Source: Erythrobacter sp. SDW2 (GTDB lineage Bacteria > Pseudomonadota > Alphaproteobacteria > Sphingomonadales > Sphingomonadaceae). Taken from it: a stretch of DNA of 64,000 nucleotides. The stretch is taken from positions 1,612,001 through 1,676,000 of the forward strand of contig NZ_CP090370.1 of assembly GCF_021431965.1 (NCBI RefSeq). The letters run 5' to 3'. Positions 53,793 to 64,000 of the stretch are shown here, one piece after another. Below the pieces are notes generated by a model, which made no database searches, was not told the origin of the DNA, and saw only the letters and a program-made list of their open reading frames with translations. The translations under genes and the position numbers were made by a program. The stretch's first letter is position 1. Each line of letters begins with the position of its first letter.

Positions 53793-54520
53793 TCCGGTTT
53801 GCAATCCTGATCTGTGCGTTGATCCTGCCCGGGGCTGCTCTGGCCCAGCGCCAGACGAGCGGCATGGGCTTCCGCCTCGGGCAGGAAGTGAAGGATTATC
53901 GCGACGTCGGTGACGAAATGAAACCGCAGGAAATGCTTCTGGTTACTGCGCGCTGCGTAGCGAAGAAGAAGCCCGAAGGGGCGCGCGCCTATCTGAGTGC
54001 GCTTCCTGCTACGGAGGCGGAGGCTTCCGCATTCGAGGAATTGGGCAAGACGCTCAATCGCTGCATTCCCGACATGGATTTCTCAAACGTGGGCAACGCC
54101 CAATCCGTCCGGGGCACGCGTACGCTTTCATTCGACCATGGGTCGCTCCGCGGCGCACTCGCGGAGGGGCTGATCCGCGAAGAGCAAATCGTACTCGAGC
54201 CGGCAAGAATGGAACTGGGCGATGACGGCATGTACGTTGCCGAGCGTTTTTTCGGCGAGCGTTCTCCCGATTTGGAGCGGGTCTTCGCTTTGGGTTTTGC
54301 CGGGTGCGTGATGGGCCACAATGCAGCGGCTTTCCCGGAATTGATGGAAACCGCTCCAGCGTCGCCCGAGGAACGCGAGGTGGTAGTCGCCATGTCCCAA
54401 AGCTTTGGGCAGTGCATCATGGAAGGTCAGACCCTGGCGCTCGACGTTCCCACACTGCGCAACCAACTTGCCGAAGTAGTCTATTACGCCAATATGATCG
54501 GAGCTGGTCCCGATGCCTAA
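53789..54520 (+). CDS. Hypothetical exported protein inside the nuo operon (between nuoF and nuoG)
   Basis: The 243-residue protein has a clean signal peptide ([20 protein letters not shown]). Four Cys are spaced through the mature part (TARCVAK, LNRCIPD, FAGCVMG, FGQCIME), which could form two disulfides. The rest is mostly helical in composition, with [20 protein letters not shown] and [19 protein letters not shown]. It overlaps nuoF by four bases and nuoG by eight. No family is recognised. Being exported, it can only meet the periplasmic face of complex I or act elsewhere in the envelope. Confidence 0.75.
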
Positions 54521-56528
54521 AGTCACCGTAGACGGCCAGGAAATCGAGGTTCCGGACGGCGCGACCGTCCTGCAGGCTTGCGAGCTGGCGGGGAAGGAAA
54601 TCCCCCGCTTCTGCTATCACGAGCGGCTGAGCATTGCGGGCAATTGCCGCATGTGCCTGGTCGAAGTGAAGCCGGGGCCGCCCAAGCCGCAGGCGAGCTG
54701 TGCGCTGCCGACCAGCGAAGGCCAGGAAATCCGCACCGACACCGAAATGGTCAAGAAGGCCCGCGAAGGGGTGATGGAGTTCCTCCTCATCAACCACCCG
54801 CTCGATTGCCCGATCTGCGATCAGGGCGGCGAATGCGACCTGCAGGACCAGGCCGTGGCCTATGGCCGTGGCGGCAGCCGCTACCAGATGAACAAGCGGG
54901 CGGTGACCGAGAAATACATGGGCCCGCTGATCAAGACGATCATGACCCGCTGCATCCACTGTACCCGCTGCGTGCGTTTCTCCGAAGAGATCGCCGGCGT
55001 GGACGAAATCGGCGCGCTCTATCGCGGCGAGGATATGCAGATCACCACCTACCTCGAGCAGGCAGCTGCGCACGAGCTGTCGGCCAATGTGATCGACCTG
55101 TGCCCGGTCGGCGCGCTGACCAGCCGTCCCTATGCTTTCGAGGCCCGTCCGTGGGAGCTGAAGCGCACGCTCAGCATCGACGTGTCGGACGCGGTCGGCG
55201 CCAATATCTCGCTCCATTCCAAGGGCCGCGAAGTCATGCGCGCGCTGCCCCGCATCAATGACGAGGTCAACGAGGAGTGGCTGAGCGACAAGGGCCGCTT
55301 CATGGTCGACGGCCTGACCAAGCGCCGCCTCGACAAGGTCTTCATGCGCAAGCGGGGCAAGTTGCAACCCGCCGGTTGGGACGAGGCCTTCAGGGCCATC
55401 GCCAAGCAGCTAAAGGGCGACATTTCCAGCTTCGCCGCCGTCGCGGGCGACATGGTCGATTGCGAGACCATGTTCGCGGCCAAGGCGCTGCTCAAGGCCT
55501 GCGGTTCGACGCTTGTCGAGGGCCGCCAGACCGGCATGGACTATGACGTGTCGAACCTCGCCGCGGTCAACTTCAACAGCACGTTGGCCGGGATCGAGAC
55601 TGCGGATGCAATCCTGATCGTCGGCAGTCACGTCCGCTGGGAAGCGCCGCTGGTCAATGTCCGCCTGCGCAAGGCAGTGAAGCGCGGGGCCAAGGTCTAC
55701 ATCATCGGCCCGGCGTGGGAGCCGACCTATCCGGCGACCTTCCTCGGCAGCGACCTCTCGCTGCTGTCGAAGCTTCCCAAGGAAGTCACCGACGCCTTCA
55801 AGGGTGCCGAGCGGCCCGCCATCATCATGGGCGGCGCGGCGCTGGCCAGGGGCGCGCTCCATGCCGGCCTCGCCGCGGCGGAGAAGCTCAAGGTCGTCCG
55901 TGACGGTTGGAACGGCTTCAACGTGCTGCACTTCTCGGCTGCGCGCATGGGCGGACTGATGCTCGGCTTCGCGCAGAAAGGCGGCATGGCGGATATCGTC
56001 GCGGCCCAGCCCAAGGTCGTGCTGAGCCTCGGCGCGGACGAGATGAACTTCGAACCCTTCGCCGATGCGCTCAAGGTCTATATCGGCCACCACGGCGACA
56101 AGGGCGCGCATGCGGCGGACATCGTCCTGCCGGCGGCGAGCTATGCCGAGAAGGACGGGACCTACGTCAACACCGAAGGCCGGGTGCAATATGCCGAGAA
56201 GGCCGTCTTCGCCCCGGGCGATGCCCGCGAAGACTGGACCATCCTACGCGCGCTGGCCGATGCCATCGGCGTGACGGTGGGCTTCGATAGCTATGCCGAA
56301 TTGCAGGCCGCGATGATCGCTGAAGTCCCCGCTCTGGGCGAGGAAGGCCTGGCCGATCTCGGCGCATTGCCGAAGGCGGACAGCAAGGTGAAGGCGGAAG
56401 GCGTTATCGAGGCCTATCCGATTCTGGACTTCTACCTCACCAACCCCATCGCCCGCGCCAGCGAGGTAATGCAGCGCTGCTCGGACGAGCTGCTGCATGG
56501 CGAAGACATGGCGGAGGCGGCGGAATGA
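54513..56528 (+). CDS. nuoG: NADH-quinone oxidoreductase subunit G
   Basis: This 671-residue subunit holds the iron-sulfur chain. N-terminal ferredoxin ligands lie in [19 protein letters not shown], the His/Cys site and following cluster in [19 protein letters not shown], and the 4Fe pair in [15 protein letters not shown] and [15 protein letters not shown]. The C-terminal molybdopterin-like domain (from about residue 215) has lost the cofactor role, as usual. The length is that of the short, alphaproteobacterial/mitochondrial form. Its stop overlaps the nuoH start by four bases. Confidence 0.97.
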   Translation: MPKVTVDGQEIEVPDGATVLQACELAGKEIPRFCYHERLSIAGNCRMCLVEVKPGPPKPQASCALPTSEGQEIRTDTEMVKKAREGVMEFLLINHPLDCPICDQGGECDLQDQAVAYGRGGSRYQMNKRAVTEKYMGPLIKTIMTRCIHCTRCVRFSEEIAGVDEIGALYRGEDMQITTYLEQAAAHELSANVIDLCPVGALTSRPYAFEARPWELKRTLSIDVSDAVGANISLHSKGREVMRALPRINDEVNEEWLSDKGRFMVDGLTKRRLDKVFMRKRGKLQPAGWDEAFRAIAKQLKGDISSFAAVAGDMVDCETMFAAKALLKACGSTLVEGRQTGMDYDVSNLAAVNFNSTLAGIETADAILIVGSHVRWEAPLVNVRLRKAVKRGAKVYIIGPAWEPTYPATFLGSDLSLLSKLPKEVTDAFKGAERPAIIMGGAALARGALHAGLAAAEKLKVVRDGWNGFNVLHFSAARMGGLMLGFAQKGGMADIVAAQPKVVLSLGADEMNFEPFADALKVYIGHHGDKGAHAADIVLPAASYAEKDGTYVNTEGRVQYAEKAVFAPGDAREDWTILRALADAIGVTVGFDSYAELQAAMIAEVPALGEEGLADLGALPKADSKVKAEGVIEAYPILDFYLTNPIARASEVMQRCSDELLHGEDMAEAAE

Positions 56529-57577
56529 CCAAGTTTTTCCAATCCCTTGGCCTGACCTACGAAGCCGCCTGGTTTACCGCGACCATTGCGGGGGTCCTGC
56601 TGATCGCCCTGCCGCTGATGCTGGCGGTGGCGATGATCATCTATGTCGATCGCAAGGTGCTGGCCGCGATCATGCTGCGGCGCGGGCCCAATGTCGTCGG
56701 CCCGTTCGGTCTGCTGCAAAGCTTTGCCGACGGGCTCAAGGTGATGCTGCAGGAAACCATCATTCCTTCGGCCGCCAACAAGGGCATCTTCATCATTGCC
56801 CCGATCGTCACCTTCACCGTGGCGCTGGCGGCCTGGGCTGTGATTCCGTTCGATGCGGGCGTGGTGCTGGCCAACATCAATGTCGGCCTGCTCTATGTCC
56901 TCGCGATCAGCTCGCTGTCGGTTTACGGCATCGTCATGGCGGGCTGGGCGAGCAACTCCAAGTACCCGTTCTTCAGCGCCATTCGCGCTGCGGCGCAGAT
57001 GATCTCCTACGAAGTCTCGATTGGTTTCGTGCTGATCTGCGTGGTTCTCTATGCCGGTAGCTTCAACCTGACCGAGATCGTCGAGGCCCAGCGTGGCCAC
57101 GGCTTCGGGATCGTCAATGGGTACTGGTTCAACCTGCTGCTGTTCCCGATGTGGGTGGTGTTCTTCATCTCAGGCCTCGCCGAAACCCAGCGCGCCCCGT
57201 TCGACCTGACCGAGGCCGAGTCCGAGCTCGTCGCCGGGTACCAGACCGAATACAGCTCGATGTCCTTCGCGCTCTACTGGCTGGGCGAATATGCCAACAT
57301 CCTGCTGATGTGCTGCCTCAACACGATCCTGTTCTTCGGCGGCTGGCTGCCCCCGATGGAAGTGGACCTGATCCCGTGGTTCGATATTCCGGGCATCATC
57401 TGGTTCCTCGGCAAGACTTTCGCGGTATTCTTCCTCTTCAGCTGGATCTGGGCGACCGTGCCGCGTTACCGCTATGACCAGCTGATGCGGTTGGGGTGGA
57501 AGGTGTTCCTGCCGCTCAGCCTGCTGTTCGTGGTCCTGACCAGCGGGTACCTCATGCTGACGAGGTATGGGGTATGA
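56525..57577 (+). CDS. nuoH: NADH-quinone oxidoreductase subunit H
   Basis: This 350-residue membrane subunit forms the quinone tunnel with NuoB and NuoD. About eight helices are present. Conserved parts are [57 protein letters not shown] and the acidic loop [20 protein letters not shown]. The stop overlaps the start of the next, non-nuo gene (ATGA). Confidence 0.97.
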   Translation: MTKFFQSLGLTYEAAWFTATIAGVLLIALPLMLAVAMIIYVDRKVLAAIMLRRGPNVVGPFGLLQSFADGLKVMLQETIIPSAANKGIFIIAPIVTFTVALAAWAVIPFDAGVVLANINVGLLYVLAISSLSVYGIVMAGWASNSKYPFFSAIRAAAQMISYEVSIGFVLICVVLYAGSFNLTEIVEAQRGHGFGIVNGYWFNLLLFPMWVVFFISGLAETQRAPFDLTEAESELVAGYQTEYSSMSFALYWLGEYANILLMCCLNTILFFGGWLPPMEVDLIPWFDIPGIIWFLGKTFAVFFLFSWIWATVPRYRYDQLMRLGWKVFLPLSLLFVVLTSGYLMLTRYGV

Positions 57578-58038
57578 TTGGTCCCGTTCTCCTCCTCGCC
57601 ATGCAGATGATCCAGACGCTGCCGCCGCCGACGGCTGAAGTGACGACCCCGGCGCAGTGGAACTGCACCTTCGACCGGGCAAATGACGAGTCCTTCTGGC
57701 TCGGCGGTACCTTCCCCGAGGTGCCGGCCGGCTGGGATGTCAACACCGCGATGCCGACGAGCATCGAGGGCAATGGTCCGGCTCCGTTGATCGGCAAGGT
57801 CGAGATGAAGCCGTTCTCGGCCAACGCGCTCTACCGCCGTTATTATGTCGTCGCGCGGGCGCCTGAGGGCGGGCACTACAACATGATGTTCCTATTGCTG
57901 GCTGATGACACCGGCATGGCAACCATCGAAAAATGGACTCCGGGTACCAATGGTGAACCGGGCACAATCCGCGCCTTTGCCACGGGCCGCTGCGATGCGA
58001 CCTTCGGACCGGCGGATGACGGAGGCGCGGGGCAATGA
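57574..58038 (+). CDS. Hypothetical, probably exported protein after nuoH
   Basis: The 154-residue protein starts with a short hydrophobic stretch ([20 protein letters not shown]) that may be a signal or anchor. The mature part contains [55 protein letters not shown] and a C-terminal Cys in [15 protein letters not shown] 57574 overlaps the nuoH stop and was chosen over an upstream in-frame start inside nuoH. The stop overlaps the next gene by four bases. No family is recognised. Confidence 0.65.
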   Translation: MIGPVLLLAMQMIQTLPPPTAEVTTPAQWNCTFDRANDESFWLGGTFPEVPAGWDVNTAMPTSIEGNGPAPLIGKVEMKPFSANALYRRYYVVARAPEGGHYNMMFLLLADDTGMATIEKWTPGTNGEPGTIRAFATGRCDATFGPADDGGAGQ

Positions 58039-58544
58039 TCCGTCCCGGTTTTCTGATACTTGTCGGCAGCTTCGCCTTGGCTGCAACGTCGGCCGCGGCT
58101 GCTGACACGGTGCTGGTGTGCGAACAGACCGGCGGTTCTATGGCGGACAAGAGCGGAGAGGTGCCGAACAAGACGTTCACGCTGTCGTTTGCGCAAAAGG
58201 GCTCCAAGCTGAGCAATATTGCGGTCGAAGACCCGCAGCTGGTGCTCAATCCGCTTGGCGACATTCCCGTCTATTCGAGTGGTTCTAGCCGTGACGGCTC
58301 GTTCACGATTACCAAGACCGAACCGGCCGCACCCAAGCCGCTCAAGATGGCTGGCAAGGTCGGCAGGGACAATACGCTGAACTTCACCGAAAAGAGCCTG
58401 TCGCTGGCGCTCAACCTTGTCCCTAGCGCTGCAGATGGCACTTACGATTTCACATTCAGCGGCTCGCGCCTCATCGGAGGCTCCTTCCGCGCGATGTTCG
58501 AGGGCGAGGGCGTGTGCCGCCCGCAGGCCCTGACAGAGGAATAG
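58035..58544 (+). CDS. Hypothetical exported protein before nuoI
   Basis: The 169-residue protein has a signal peptide ([17 protein letters not shown]). The mature part looks beta-rich: [59 protein letters not shown] and [20 protein letters not shown]. Two Cys (VLVCEQT and EGVCRPQ) near the ends could form a disulfide. It is coupled to the preceding gene, and nuoI starts one base after its stop. No family is recognised. Confidence 0.72.
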   Translation: MIRPGFLILVGSFALAATSAAAADTVLVCEQTGGSMADKSGEVPNKTFTLSFAQKGSKLSNIAVEDPQLVLNPLGDIPVYSSGSSRDGSFTITKTEPAAPKPLKMAGKVGRDNTLNFTEKSLSLALNLVPSAADGTYDFTFSGSRLIGGSFRAMFEGEGVCRPQALTEE

Positions 58545-58545
58545 C

Positions 58546-59034
58546 ATGAGCACCGTCGCCCACCTCATCAAGTCGTTCACCCTGTGGGAATTCGTCAAGG
58601 CACATGCCCTGACGTTGAAGTATTTCTTCAAGCCCAAGGCCACGATCAACTATCCGTTCGAGAAGAACCCGCTGAGCCCGCGCTTCCGCGGCGAGCATGC
58701 TCTGCGCCGTTATCCCAATGGTGAGGAGCGCTGCATCGCCTGCAAACTGTGCGAGGCGATCTGCCCGGCGCAGGCCATCACCATCGAATCCGAACCGCGC
58801 GAGGACGGAAGCCGCCGTACGACACGTTACGACATCGATATGACCAAGTGCATCTATTGCGGCTTCTGCCAGGAAGCCTGCCCGGTCGATGCCATCGTCG
58901 AAGGTCCGAACTTCGAATACGCCACCGAAACCCGCGAGGAGCTGCTTTATGACAAGGCCAAGTTGCTCGCCAATGGTGACAAGTGGGAGCGGGCCATTGC
59001 CGCAAACCTTGAAGCCGATGCGCCGTATCGCTAG
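58546..59034 (+). CDS. nuoI: NADH-quinone oxidoreductase subunit I
   Basis: This 162-residue ferredoxin-like subunit carries two [4Fe-4S] clusters (N6a and N6b) between NuoG and NuoB. Ligand motifs are [19 protein letters not shown] and [20 protein letters not shown]. The N-terminal amphipathic part ([20 protein letters not shown]) contacts the membrane. A palindromic repeat lies between its stop and nuoJ. Confidence 0.97.
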   Translation: MSTVAHLIKSFTLWEFVKAHALTLKYFFKPKATINYPFEKNPLSPRFRGEHALRRYPNGEERCIACKLCEAICPAQAITIESEPREDGSRRTTRYDIDMTKCIYCGFCQEACPVDAIVEGPNFEYATETREELLYDKAKLLANGDKWERAIAANLEADAPYR

Positions 59035-59074
59035 GGGGCCGCGCGTGACCGGGGCAGTCTTTCAATCTTTCCAC

Positions 59075-59161
59075 GTCGCCCCGGCGAAGGCCGGGGCCCA
59101 GCAAACGGAAGTGGTTCGCATGACGCCAGTCTATCTGGACCCCGGCCTGCGCCGGGGTGAC
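59075..59161. repeat. REP-like repeat with two inverted hairpins, nuoI-nuoJ gap
   Basis: GCCCCGGC-GAAG-GCCGGGGC (59078-59097) and ACCCCGGC-CTGC-GCCGGGGT (59139-59158) are perfect eight-base stems with GTC and GAC at the outer ends. It is the same design as 52265-52344. On transcription it would form strong hairpins within the nuo mRNA. Confidence 0.82.
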
Positions 59162-59178
59162 GATTTGGGGGAATCGTC

Positions 59179-59799
59179 ATGATTCAAGCCATCGCCTTCT
59201 ATATGTTCGCCGTGCTGCTGGTCGCCAGCGGCGTGCTGACGATCATGAGCCGCAACCCGGTGCATTCGGTATTGTGGCTGATCCTCGCCTTCTTCAATGC
59301 GGCCGGACTGATGGTCATCGTGGGGGCAGAGTTCATCGCCATGCTGCTGGTGATCGTCTACGTCGGCGCCGTCGCGGTGCTGTTCCTGTTCGTCGTCATG
59401 ATGCTCGACATCGACTTTGCCGAGCTGCGCGCCGGCTTCATCAGCAATTTCCCGCTCGGCATCGCTGTCGCCGTGATCCTGTTGGCCGAGCTGGTGCTTG
59501 GCATCGGGGCCTATCGCGCCGGTGTGCTGCGCCTCGGCACGCCTGATGGCAGCGCCGCGCCGCTGACGGGTGAGAGCAATATCGAGAACGTCGGCGAGCT
59601 GCTTTATACCGATTACCTGTTCCTGTTCGAAACGGCCGGGATCATCCTGCTGGTGGCCATGGTCGGCGCGATCATCCTGACCCACCGCGATCTGAAGACC
59701 ACGCGCGGCCACCAGAACATCGCCAAGCAGGTCCGCCGCCGGCCCGAGGATGCCACCGTCATGAAGCAGCCCACCGTGGGCGAGGGGGTCGAGCTATGA
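59179..59799 (+). CDS. nuoJ: NADH-quinone oxidoreductase subunit J
   Basis: This 206-residue membrane subunit has five helices. Typical parts are [40 protein letters not shown] and [20 protein letters not shown], the region of the pi-bulge helix. The C-terminus is a polar tail ([20 protein letters not shown]). A second kind of palindromic repeat follows before nuoK. Confidence 0.96.
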   Translation: MIQAIAFYMFAVLLVASGVLTIMSRNPVHSVLWLILAFFNAAGLMVIVGAEFIAMLLVIVYVGAVAVLFLFVVMMLDIDFAELRAGFISNFPLGIAVAVILLAELVLGIGAYRAGVLRLGTPDGSAAPLTGESNIENVGELLYTDYLFLFETAGIILLVAMVGAIILTHRDLKTTRGHQNIAKQVRRRPEDATVMKQPTVGEGVEL

Positions 59800-59813
59800 T
59801 CGATTCCTCAGTC

Positions 59814-59878
59814 CCGTTCGCCCTGAGCCTGTCGGAGGGCATGGGCGCAAGATGCTTCGACAAGCTCAGCATGAACGG
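59814..59878. repeat. REP-like palindromic repeat, 'CCGTTCG' family, copy 2 (nuoJ-nuoK gap)
   Basis: CCGTTCGCCCTGAGCCTGTC at the left and CTTCGACAAGCTCAGCATGA plus ACGG at the right form an imperfect inverted repeat. It belongs to the same family as 1669-1761. It ends about ten bases before the nuoK start, so it may affect access to the nuoK ribosome site. Confidence 0.75.
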
Positions 59879-59887
59879 AGGCCGCAC

Positions 59888-60193
59888 ATGATCGGCATCG
59901 AACACTATATCGTCGTCAGCGCGATCCTGTTCGTGCTGGGTGTGCTGGGCATCTTCCTCAACCGGAAGAACATCATCGTCATCCTGATGGCGATCGAACT
60001 GATCCTGCTGAGCGTCAACATCAACCTCGTCGCCTTCAGTGCCTTCCTCGGCGATCTGACGGGGCAGGTCTTCGCCATGTTCGTGCTGACCGTCGCCGCG
60101 GCCGAGGCTGCGATCGGGCTCGCGATCCTGGTGATCTATTTCCGTGGCCGCGGGACCATCGCGGTCGACGATGTCGACAGGCTGAAGGGGTAA
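59888..60193 (+). CDS. nuoK: NADH-quinone oxidoreductase subunit K
   Basis: This 101-residue membrane subunit has three helices, with the two buried Glu used in proton transfer visible in [20 protein letters not shown] and [23 protein letters not shown] 59888 gives the standard length; an upstream in-frame start would read repeat sequence. Confidence 0.97.
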   Translation: MIGIEHYIVVSAILFVLGVLGIFLNRKNIIVILMAIELILLSVNINLVAFSAFLGDLTGQVFAMFVLTVAAAEAAIGLAILVIYFRGRGTIAVDDVDRLKG

Positions 60194-60199
60194 GAACCA

Positions 60200-62260
60200 G
60201 TGTCCTCCATCCTGATCATCGTTTTCGGGCCATTGCTGGCATCCATCGTCGCTGGGCTCACCAACAAGTCCGCACCCAGCGTCTTTGCCAAGGGACTGAC
60301 GACTGGAGCGCTGTTTCTGTCGGCTGCGCTGAGCTGGCCGATCTTCATCGGCTTCATCACCGGGGCCAACGAGGCCAGCGTCGTGCCGGTGCTGCAATGG
60401 GTGCAGTCCGGCGCGCTGAGTTTCGACTGGGCGCTGCGGGTCGACACGCTGACGGCGGTGATGCTGGTGGTGATCACCACCGTCTCCGCACTCGTCCACC
60501 TCTACAGCTGGGGCTATATGGACGAGGATCCGGATCAGCCGCGTTTCTTCGCCTATCTCTCCCTGTTCACCTTCGCCATGCTGATGCTGGTGACCGCCGA
60601 TAATCTGGTGCAGATGTTCTTCGGCTGGGAAGGCGTCGGCCTCGCCAGTTACCTGCTGATCGGCTTCTGGTTCAAGAAGCCCAGCGCCAACGCTGCCGCG
60701 ATCAAGGCCTTCGTGGTCAACCGCGTGGGCGACCTCGGCTTCATGCTCGGCATTTTCGGTACCTTCCTGGTGTTCGGCACCGTGTCGATCCCCGCCATCC
60801 TCGAGGCCGCGCCCGGCATGAGCGGGGCGACCATCGGCGCCTTCGGCTACCGCTTCCACACGATGGATATCCTGTGCATCCTGCTGTTCATCGGCGCGAT
60901 GGGCAAATCGGCGCAGCTGGGCCTCCACACCTGGTTGCCGGACGCGATGGAAGGCCCGACCCCGGTCTCCGCGCTGATTCACGCCGCGACCATGGTGACC
61001 GCGGGCGTTTTCATGGTCTGCCGCCTGTCGCCCATGTTCGAGACTGCCCCGGTCGCGCTCGGCATCGTCACCTTCATCGGTGCTGCCACCTGCATCTTCG
61101 CCGCTACTGTCGGCACGACGCAGTGGGACATCAAGCGGGTCATCGCCTATTCGACCTGTAGCCAGCTCGGCTACATGTTCTTCGCCGCCGGCGTAGGCGC
61201 CTATGGCGCGGCGATGTTCCACCTGTTCACCCACGCCTTCTTCAAGGCGCTACTGTTCCTCGGTGCCGGCTCGGTCATCCATGCGATGCACCACGAGCAG
61301 GATATGCGCTATTACGGCGGCCTGCGGAAGCACATTCCGCTGACCTTCTGGGCGATGATGATGGGCACGCTGGCGATTACCGGCGTCGGCATCTACGACC
61401 TGCATCTCGGCTTTGCCGGGTTCTGGTCGAAGGATGCGATCATCGAAGTCGCCTTCGCGCGGGGCACCGATGTCGCCCAGTTCGCGTTCTGGATGGGCGT
61501 GTTCGCTGCGCTGCTGACCAGCTTCTACAGCTGGCGCCTGATGTTCCTGACATTCTGGGGCAAGCCGCGCTGGATCGAGAGCGAGCATATCCAGCACGCG
61601 GTCCATCATGGCCATGACGATCCCGATGCCCACAATCTGCCTGTGCAAGAGGATGCCGGCCGCGACGTGCATCATCACGTCCCGTCGACGGATTACGCGC
61701 CGGGCACTGGCGGCTATCACCCGCACGAAAGCCCGCTCAACATGCTGGTGCCGCTCGGCGTGCTGTCAATTGGTGCGATTGCGGCCGGGCAGGTGTTTGC
61801 GCCCTATTTCCTCGACAGTGCGGACTTCTGGGCCGGGTCGATCTTCTATAACGATGCGCTGATCCATGCGATGCACAGCGTGCCGACGTTGGTCAAATAT
61901 GCTGCCTTTATCGTCATGGTTCTGGGGCTGCTGATCGCCTGGTACGGCTACATCCGCAACACTTCGTTCCCGGCCAAGGTCGCCGAGCAATTGGGGCCGG
62001 TCTACAAGTTCCTCTACAACAAATGGTACTTCGACGAGCTCTACAACGAGCTGTTCGTCAAACCGGCGTTCTGGCTGGGCCGCAAGTTCTGGAAGATCGT
62101 GGATATCGGCGTGATCGACCGCTTCGGACCCGATGGCGCGGCGGCCGTCGTCATGCAGGGCTCGGGCGCGGCCAAGCGCTTCCAGTCCGGTTATCTCTAT
62201 AGCTACGCGCTGGTCATGCTGCTCGGCCTGATCGCGGCGGTTACCTGGGTGCTGATGTAA
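60200..62260 (+). CDS. nuoL: NADH-quinone oxidoreductase subunit L
   Basis: This 686-residue antiporter-like proton pump is the end of the membrane arm and carries the long lateral helix. Conserved parts are [40 protein letters not shown] and [20 protein letters not shown]. Between about residues 464 and 512 there is a hydrophilic loop with 11 His (for example [13 protein letters not shown] and DVHHHVPS). It starts with GTG, six bases after nuoK. Its stop overlaps the nuoM start (TAATG). Confidence 0.97.
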   Translation: MSSILIIVFGPLLASIVAGLTNKSAPSVFAKGLTTGALFLSAALSWPIFIGFITGANEASVVPVLQWVQSGALSFDWALRVDTLTAVMLVVITTVSALVHLYSWGYMDEDPDQPRFFAYLSLFTFAMLMLVTADNLVQMFFGWEGVGLASYLLIGFWFKKPSANAAAIKAFVVNRVGDLGFMLGIFGTFLVFGTVSIPAILEAAPGMSGATIGAFGYRFHTMDILCILLFIGAMGKSAQLGLHTWLPDAMEGPTPVSALIHAATMVTAGVFMVCRLSPMFETAPVALGIVTFIGAATCIFAATVGTTQWDIKRVIAYSTCSQLGYMFFAAGVGAYGAAMFHLFTHAFFKALLFLGAGSVIHAMHHEQDMRYYGGLRKHIPLTFWAMMMGTLAITGVGIYDLHLGFAGFWSKDAIIEVAFARGTDVAQFAFWMGVFAALLTSFYSWRLMFLTFWGKPRWIESEHIQHAVHHGHDDPDAHNLPVQEDAGRDVHHHVPSTDYAPGTGGYHPHESPLNMLVPLGVLSIGAIAAGQVFAPYFLDSADFWAGSIFYNDALIHAMHSVPTLVKYAAFIVMVLGLLIAWYGYIRNTSFPAKVAEQLGPVYKFLYNKWYFDELYNELFVKPAFWLGRKFWKIVDIGVIDRFGPDGAAAVVMQGSGAAKRFQSGYLYSYALVMLLGLIAAVTWVLM

Positions 62261-63837
62261 TGGAAGGCTTCCCGATCCTTACCCTCATGCTCCTTGTGCC
62301 GCTCGTCGCGGCGACAGCGTGTTTCTTCGTCAACGCGCAGACCGCGCGGCTGCTGGCGCTGAGCGCTACGCTGATCGACCTCGCGCTCGGCATCGTGCTG
62401 TGGGCGAATTACGATATCGGCGGCGCGCAGTGGCAGTTCACCGAGCAGGCCAACCTGTTTGCGGGCTTCGAATACCGCCTCGGCATCGACGGCATTGCGT
62501 TGATGCTGATCATGCTCAGCGTGTTCCTGATGCCGATCTGCATCCTTGCCAGCTGGGAAGCGATCGAGAAGCGCGTCGGCGAATACATGGCCGCGTTCCT
62601 GATCATGGAAACGCTGATGATCGGCGTTTTCGCGGCGCAGGACCTGTTCCTGTTCTACATCTTCTTCGAAGCCGGCCTGATCCCGATGTACCTGATCATC
62701 GGCATCTGGGGCGGGGCGGACCGCATCTATGCCAGCTTCAAGTTCTTCCTCTACACGCTCATCGGCTCGGTGCTGATGCTGATCGCCATGCTGTGGATGG
62801 TGAACCAGGCAGGTACCTCTTACATCCCGACGCTGATGCAATACGATTTCCCGGCCGAGGCGCAGACGTGGCTGTGGCTCGCCTTCTTCGCCAGCTTCGC
62901 GGTGAAGGTGCCGATGTTCCCGTTCCACACCTGGCTCCCTGCCGCGCACGTGCAGGCCCCTACTGCGGGCTCGGTGATCCTGGCGGGCGTGCTGCTCAAG
63001 CTCGGCGGCTATGGCTTCATCCGCTTCAGCCTGCCGATGTTCCCCGAGGCTTCAGCGCAGTTCACCACGCTGGTCTTCGCCCTGAGCATGGTGGCGGTCA
63101 TCTACACCTCGCTCGTGGCGCTGGTGCAAGAGGATATGAAGAAGCTGATCGCCTACAGCTCGGTCGCGCACATGGCGATCGTGACGGCGGGCCTGTTCGC
63201 CTTCAATGTCCAGGGCCTCGAAGGGGCGATGATCGTGATGCTGAGCCACGGCCTCGTTTCGGGCGCGCTGTTCTTGTGCGTGGGCGTGATTTACGATCGG
63301 CTGCATACGCGTGAAATCAGCCGTTACGGTGGCCTCGCCATCAACATGCCCAAGTATGCGCTGTTCTTCCTGCTCTTCACCATGGCCAGCATCGGCCTGC
63401 CGGGCACCAGCGGCTTCGTCGCCGAGTTCCTGAGCCTTGCCGGCGTGTACCAGGTGTCGAGCACGGTAACGCTGTTCCTGACCACCGGGATCATCCTTGG
63501 TGCGGGCTATATGCTCTATCTCTACCGCCGGGTGGTGTTCGGTGCGCAGGTCAATCAAGATGCCGCCGCCATGACCGACCTTACGCCGCGCGAATGGGCG
63601 ATCCTTGCCCCGATTGCCGCGGCGGTGCTGTGGATGGGCGTCTATCCCGAAAGCTTCCTCGCCCCGATGCGGGCCGACATTGCCGCTCTGGAGGCCCGCG
63701 TCGCGCGCGCCGCCCCTGACGGCGATGCCAAGCTGGCCGCGGGCGAACCCCGCGAACACAACGCCAATTACATCGAACACCACTCTAAATCACCGGAAGA
63801 CTCCGCCAAACCCGAAGGCGCGGAGGGAGCACACTGA
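62260..63837 (+). CDS. nuoM: NADH-quinone oxidoreductase subunit M
   Basis: This 525-residue antiporter-like membrane subunit has about fourteen helices. Key segments are FYIFFEAGLIPMYLIIGIWG with the essential Glu, VKVPMFPFHTWLPAAHVQAP with the conserved Lys, and EDMKKLIAYSSVAHMAIVTA. The C-terminus has a polar tail of about 40 residues (EHHSKSPEDSAKPEGAEGAH). Its stop overlaps the nuoN start by one base. Confidence 0.97.
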   Translation: MEGFPILTLMLLVPLVAATACFFVNAQTARLLALSATLIDLALGIVLWANYDIGGAQWQFTEQANLFAGFEYRLGIDGIALMLIMLSVFLMPICILASWEAIEKRVGEYMAAFLIMETLMIGVFAAQDLFLFYIFFEAGLIPMYLIIGIWGGADRIYASFKFFLYTLIGSVLMLIAMLWMVNQAGTSYIPTLMQYDFPAEAQTWLWLAFFASFAVKVPMFPFHTWLPAAHVQAPTAGSVILAGVLLKLGGYGFIRFSLPMFPEASAQFTTLVFALSMVAVIYTSLVALVQEDMKKLIAYSSVAHMAIVTAGLFAFNVQGLEGAMIVMLSHGLVSGALFLCVGVIYDRLHTREISRYGGLAINMPKYALFFLLFTMASIGLPGTSGFVAEFLSLAGVYQVSSTVTLFLTTGIILGAGYMLYLYRRVVFGAQVNQDAAAMTDLTPREWAILAPIAAAVLWMGVYPESFLAPMRADIAALEARVARAAPDGDAKLAAGEPREHNANYIEHHSKSPEDSAKPEGAEGAH

Positions 63838-64000
63838 TGGACCTCAACGCATCCCTTGCGCTGATTGCGCCTGAGATCCTGCTCAGCCTCTCTGGGCTCG
63901 TGCTGCTGCTGGGCGCGGCGTGGATGGGCGACAAGTCCTCGCGGCTGGTGAGCATTCTTGCCGCCACCGCCATCGGTGCTGCTGCCGTGATGACAGTCCC
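63837..64000 (+). CDS. nuoN: NADH-quinone oxidoreductase subunit N, N-terminal part (cut by window end)
   Basis: The first 54 codons are visible: MDLNASLALIAPEILLSLSG and then LVLLLGAAWMGDKSSRLVSI, ending in a hydrophobic stretch. The position directly after nuoM, the TGATG overlap and the two hydrophobic helices fit nuoN, the last antiporter-like subunit. The rest lies outside the window. Confidence 0.88.
   Translation, partial: MDLNASLALIAPEILLSLSGLVLLLGAAWMGDKSSRLVSILAATAIGAAAVMTV

Noticed and set aside
59759-61234. A 491-codon leftward frame opposite nuoJ-nuoL
   Set aside because: Its His/Asp/Gln/Arg-rich composition is typical of the antisense of high-GC coding DNA, and the other strand has clear complex I subunits.

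Overview
The window is high-GC, densely packed alphaproteobacterial DNA. Its content points to a sphingomonad, most likely an Erythrobacteraceae member (Erythrobacter, Altererythrobacter or Qipengyuania type). The reasons are an exosortase A/exopolysaccharide cluster of the sphingomonad kind, an RNase E with a long charged insertion in its S1 domain, a nuo operon in the order A-B-C-D-E-F-G-H-I-J-K-L-M-N with small extra genes between subunits, and the short palindromic repeats typical of that group. The assignment rests on gene content only. I saw no rRNA, tRNA, CRISPR array, transposase or phage gene.

Layout. 1-2971: the end of an unknown gene, the bifunctional NAD(P)HX repair enzyme and a TrmA/RlmD-type RNA methyltransferase. 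2972-21510: a 16-gene exosortase A (XrtA) system. A leftward arm carries two hydrolases, an acyl carrier protein and a GNAT/FemAB-like protein. A rightward arm carries an acyl-CoA ligase, a PLP decarboxylase, an export lipoprotein, a Wzz-like protein, a tyrosine-kinase-like ATPase, an outer-membrane barrel, an ExeA-like ATPase, a deacetylase, a FemAB protein, a glycosyltransferase, XrtA fused to an EpsI domain, and an amidotransferase. 21645-22604: a strong homologue of RpfF, the DSF quorum-signal synthase, directly after the cluster. 22607-25021: zapE, a thioesterase and sdhB.

25138-30827: an SDR, then a possible three-gene unit (nucleotidyltransferase, ATP-grasp ligase, divergent PLP enzyme) of unknown product, a haloalkane dehalogenase and a methyltransferase. 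30855-38632: rne and a divergent cell-wall set (N-acetylmuramoyl-L-alanine amidase and PBP1A), followed by prfB; the rne/amidase gap holds several inverted repeats. 38698-47522: mixed metabolism and envelope genes, including a methyltransferase with a lipoprotein signal, a nitronate monooxygenase-like protein, a 2-hydroxyacid dehydrogenase, a thiolase and a coniferyl-aldehyde-type dehydrogenase.

47639-64000: the complex I operon nuoA to nuoN (nuoN cut by the window end). Between the subunit genes lie four translationally coupled genes for exported or membrane-anchored proteins, two or three tiny probable membrane-protein genes, four palindromic repeat insertions, and a partial duplication of the nuoE start. 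The two points most worth follow-up are the extra exported proteins built into the nuo operon and the DSF synthase attached to the XrtA cluster. The nucleotidyltransferase/ATP-grasp/PLP trio is a third candidate for an undescribed pathway.
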